The position numbers and the translations under genes were made by a program. Shown one piece after another: positions 62,425 through 64,000 of a stretch of DNA of 64,000 nt (position 1 is its first letter; the number at the start of each line of letters is the position of its first letter). The notes under the pieces are model-generated. The model saw nothing but the letters and a program-made list of their open reading frames with translations. It had not been told where the DNA came from and made no database searches. Source of the stretch: Iocasia fonsfrigidae (GTDB lineage Bacteria > Bacillota > Halanaerobiia > Halanaerobiales > DTU029); contig NZ_CP046640.1 of assembly GCF_017751145.1 (NCBI RefSeq), positions 476,137 to 540,136 on the forward strand, in the 5' to 3' direction.

Positions 62425-62892
62425 ATGTCGGCACCAAGTGTTAATGTAGACCCAACTAATAATAATTATAGTTCTTCCAATCAGGTTAAACGGGAAGATA
62501 GTAATGACCTGGATAGAGATGCTTTTTTTAAACTCTTAGCAACTCAGATGTCATATCAGGACCCATTAAATCCAATGGATAATACCCAGTTTATTTCCCA
62601 GATGGCCCAGTTTAGTTCCTTAGAACAGATGGAGAATATGAATGCCAATATGATTCAATTTTTAAGGATTCAGGGGCTATCTGAAGGTGCTTCCTTAATC
62701 GGCAAGACCGTTGAAACCATTGACCCTGAAACAGGAGAGACTATTAAGGGTGAAGTTGTTAAGGTAACCTTTGAAGATGGTAATATGTATGCCTATTTTG
62801 ATGAAAAAACCAAAGTAGATGTTAATGGAATAACGGCTATACATAATGGAGATGATGATGGGGATGGAGATGGGGATGGAGATGATGATTAA
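62425..62892 (+). CDS. flgD: Hook-capping protein FlgD
   Basis: A 155-residue protein. DRDAFFKLLATQMSYQDPLNPMDNTQFISQMAQFSSLEQM is the FlgD N-domain in full. The C-terminal half is short, as in Bacillus FlgD, with no Ig-like domain. It finishes in an acidic Asp/Gly run coded by GATGGG/GATGGA-like repeats (62851-62889), which may vary in length between strains. ATG 62425 follows AAAGGGGGTG. It caps the growing hook. Confidence 0.9.
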   Translation: MSAPSVNVDPTNNNYSSSNQVKREDSNDLDRDAFFKLLATQMSYQDPLNPMDNTQFISQMAQFSSLEQMENMNANMIQFLRIQGLSEGASLIGKTVETIDPETGETIKGEVVKVTFEDGNMYAYFDEKTKVDVNGITAIHNGDDDGDGDGDGDDD

Positions 62893-62907
62893 AGAGGGGT
62901 GATTTTT

Positions 62908-63300
62908 GTGGATAATAGAATTTTAAGCAGACAGCCCTTACAGAGAACACCAAGAATCCAGCAGCATTCCAATCAAGTAAAAAGGAAAGATGCTAAAAAA
63001 CGGGTTTCTTTTAGTGAGGTTTTAACAGCCCGTTTAAATGAAAAATCTAAGGTAGATTTTTCCAAACATGCCCAGAACCGCCTCCTGGCCAGGGGGATAG
63101 AAGTCAGTGAGAAAGACCTATCCCAACTAGAAGATGGCCTTGCTAAAGCTGCTGAGAAGGGTTCAAGGGAGTCACTGATTATGGTTAATCAGGTGGCCTA
63201 TGTAGTTAGTGTGGAGAATAAAACGGTCATTACAGCTATTGATGACCACCATCTGAAAGAGAATGTTTTTACGAATATTGATAGTGCAGTTTTTATGTAG
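62908..63300 (+). CDS. Flagellar operon protein, TIGR02530 family
   Basis: A 130-residue protein lying between flgD and flgE, the standard place for this family. VDFSKHAQNRLLARGIEVSEKDLSQLEDGLAKAAEKGSRESLIMVNQVAYVVSVENKTVITAID is the conserved domain. Function is not established; it may assist hook export. GTG 62908 is 5 bases after GAGGGGTGAT; GTG 62899 overlaps that site. Confidence 0.85.
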   Translation: MDNRILSRQPLQRTPRIQQHSNQVKRKDAKKRVSFSEVLTARLNEKSKVDFSKHAQNRLLARGIEVSEKDLSQLEDGLAKAAEKGSRESLIMVNQVAYVVSVENKTVITAIDDHHLKENVFTNIDSAVFM

Positions 63301-63408
63301 TTTAAATAAAAATACTGGAAAAAGGCTGGACCTATTCAGGGGGCCTTGGGGTATTATCGAATATAATATCTGCCAGTTTAAAATTTTGAAGGAGGTCGTA
63401 ATTAAAAA

Positions 63409-64000
63409 ATGATGCGTTCAATGTATGCCGGTGTTTCCGGTCTTAAGGCACATCAAACTAGAATGGATATTGTTGGTAATAATATTGCAAATGTTAATAC
63501 TACAGGATATAAAGCCAGTAGGGCTACTTTTAAGGAGATGATCAGTCAGACACTACAGGGTGCTAAAGCGGCTCAGGATAACCGCGGTGGGATGAACCCA
63601 CAGCAGGTTGGTCTTGGTGTTATGTTAGGGAGTATTGATACTGATCTTACCCAGGGCAATCTGCAGTCAACAGGTCGGGGTGATGACCTGGCCATTGCTG
63701 GTAATGGTTATTTTGTAGTTAATGACGGCAGTCAGAATTACTATACCAGGGCAGGTGCCCTTACCACTGATAATCAGGGTAATCTGGTTAATTCATCTAA
63801 TGGCTATATTATGCAGGGGTGGATGGCTGATGACTACGGAAATATTAATACCAGTGGTGAGCCTGAAGGGCTTCTAATTCCAGTGGGGGCAACAATGAGC
63901 CCACAGGCCACTGCCAATGCTTATTTTCAGGGTAACTTTGATAGTAATACCGCTGGTGGTACAAACTGGACAAGTACGATCAATATATTTGATTCCCTGG
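63409..64000 (+). CDS. flgE: Flagellar hook protein FlgE (5' part, cut by window end)
   Basis: The first about 197 residues read MMRSMYAGVSGLKAHQTRM, then DIVGNNIANVNTTGYKASRA, the rod-hook N-terminal motif. QGNLQSTGRGDDLAIAGNGYFVV is typical of FlgE. The gene continues past 64000. AAGGAGGT lies about 13 bases before the ATG, a rather long spacing; a second ATG follows at 63412. FlgE polymerises into the hook under FlgD control, with length set by FliK. Confidence 0.92.
   Translation, partial: MMRSMYAGVSGLKAHQTRMDIVGNNIANVNTTGYKASRATFKEMISQTLQGAKAAQDNRGGMNPQQVGLGVMLGSIDTDLTQGNLQSTGRGDDLAIAGNGYFVVNDGSQNYYTRAGALTTDNQGNLVNSSNGYIMQGWMADDYGNINTSGEPEGLLIPVGATMSPQATANAYFQGNFDSNTAGGTNWTSTINIFDSL

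Overview
The window looks like chromosome of a low-GC, anaerobic-type Firmicute with an outer membrane, most likely of the Halanaerobiales group. This is inferred from an LptD/OstA-like protein and several outer-membrane-barrel-like proteins next to Firmicute-type flagellar genes (yvyF, flaG, fliW-csrA, yjfB, cheY-flgB operon). No rRNA, tRNA or CRISPR array was seen.

Layout. 1-6200: secreted and envelope proteins, including the LptD-like protein. 6400-13600: sugar-nucleotide genes (phosphoglucomutase, galU, rmlD), an HD-GYP sensor and a PorV/FadL-like barrel. 13600-16800: a small hypothetical gene and a radical SAM protein on the minus strand, then a BsuPI-domain protein. 16790-20666: a head-to-tail array of three short non-autonomous repeats and two nearly identical IS91-family (HUH) transposons, each unit ending in the same hairpin plus GTTC. 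20700-23400: a class III aminotransferase and a GT4 glycosyltransferase. 23400-35100: late flagellar genes (yvyF, flgM, three FlgN-like chaperones, fliS, flaG, flgK, flgL, yviE-like, fliW, csrA, flagellin, fliD, flagellin). 35100-51250: a flagellar glycosylation island with a Maf glycosyltransferase and a nonulosonic acid (pseudaminic-type) pathway. It also holds a methyltransferase, pyruvyl-transferase-like, ATP-grasp, Gfo/Idh/MocA and GH57-like genes, plus several decayed genes. 51390-53800: yjfB, a diguanylate cyclase and cheY. 53900-64000: the early flagellar operon flgB-flgC-fliE-fliF-fliG-fliH-fliI-fliJ-motE-fliK-flgD-(TIGR02530)-flgE, cut by the window end.

How it works together. The two flagellar blocks encode rod, basal body, export ATPase, hook, junctions, cap and two flagellins. 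The sequence suggests three layers of control: sigma-28-like promoters before flgM and both flagellin genes, FlgM as anti-sigma factor, and a FliW-CsrA switch with a GGA-loop hairpin in the leader of the second flagellin gene. The island between them probably builds a modified nonulosonic acid and attaches it to flagellin.

The least explained material is (i) the dispersed IS91-derived repeats with a nested, covarying hairpin element, (ii) a zinc-ribbon reading frame hidden in the transposon, and (iii) the ATP-grasp/oxidoreductase/GH57 module in the glycan island.
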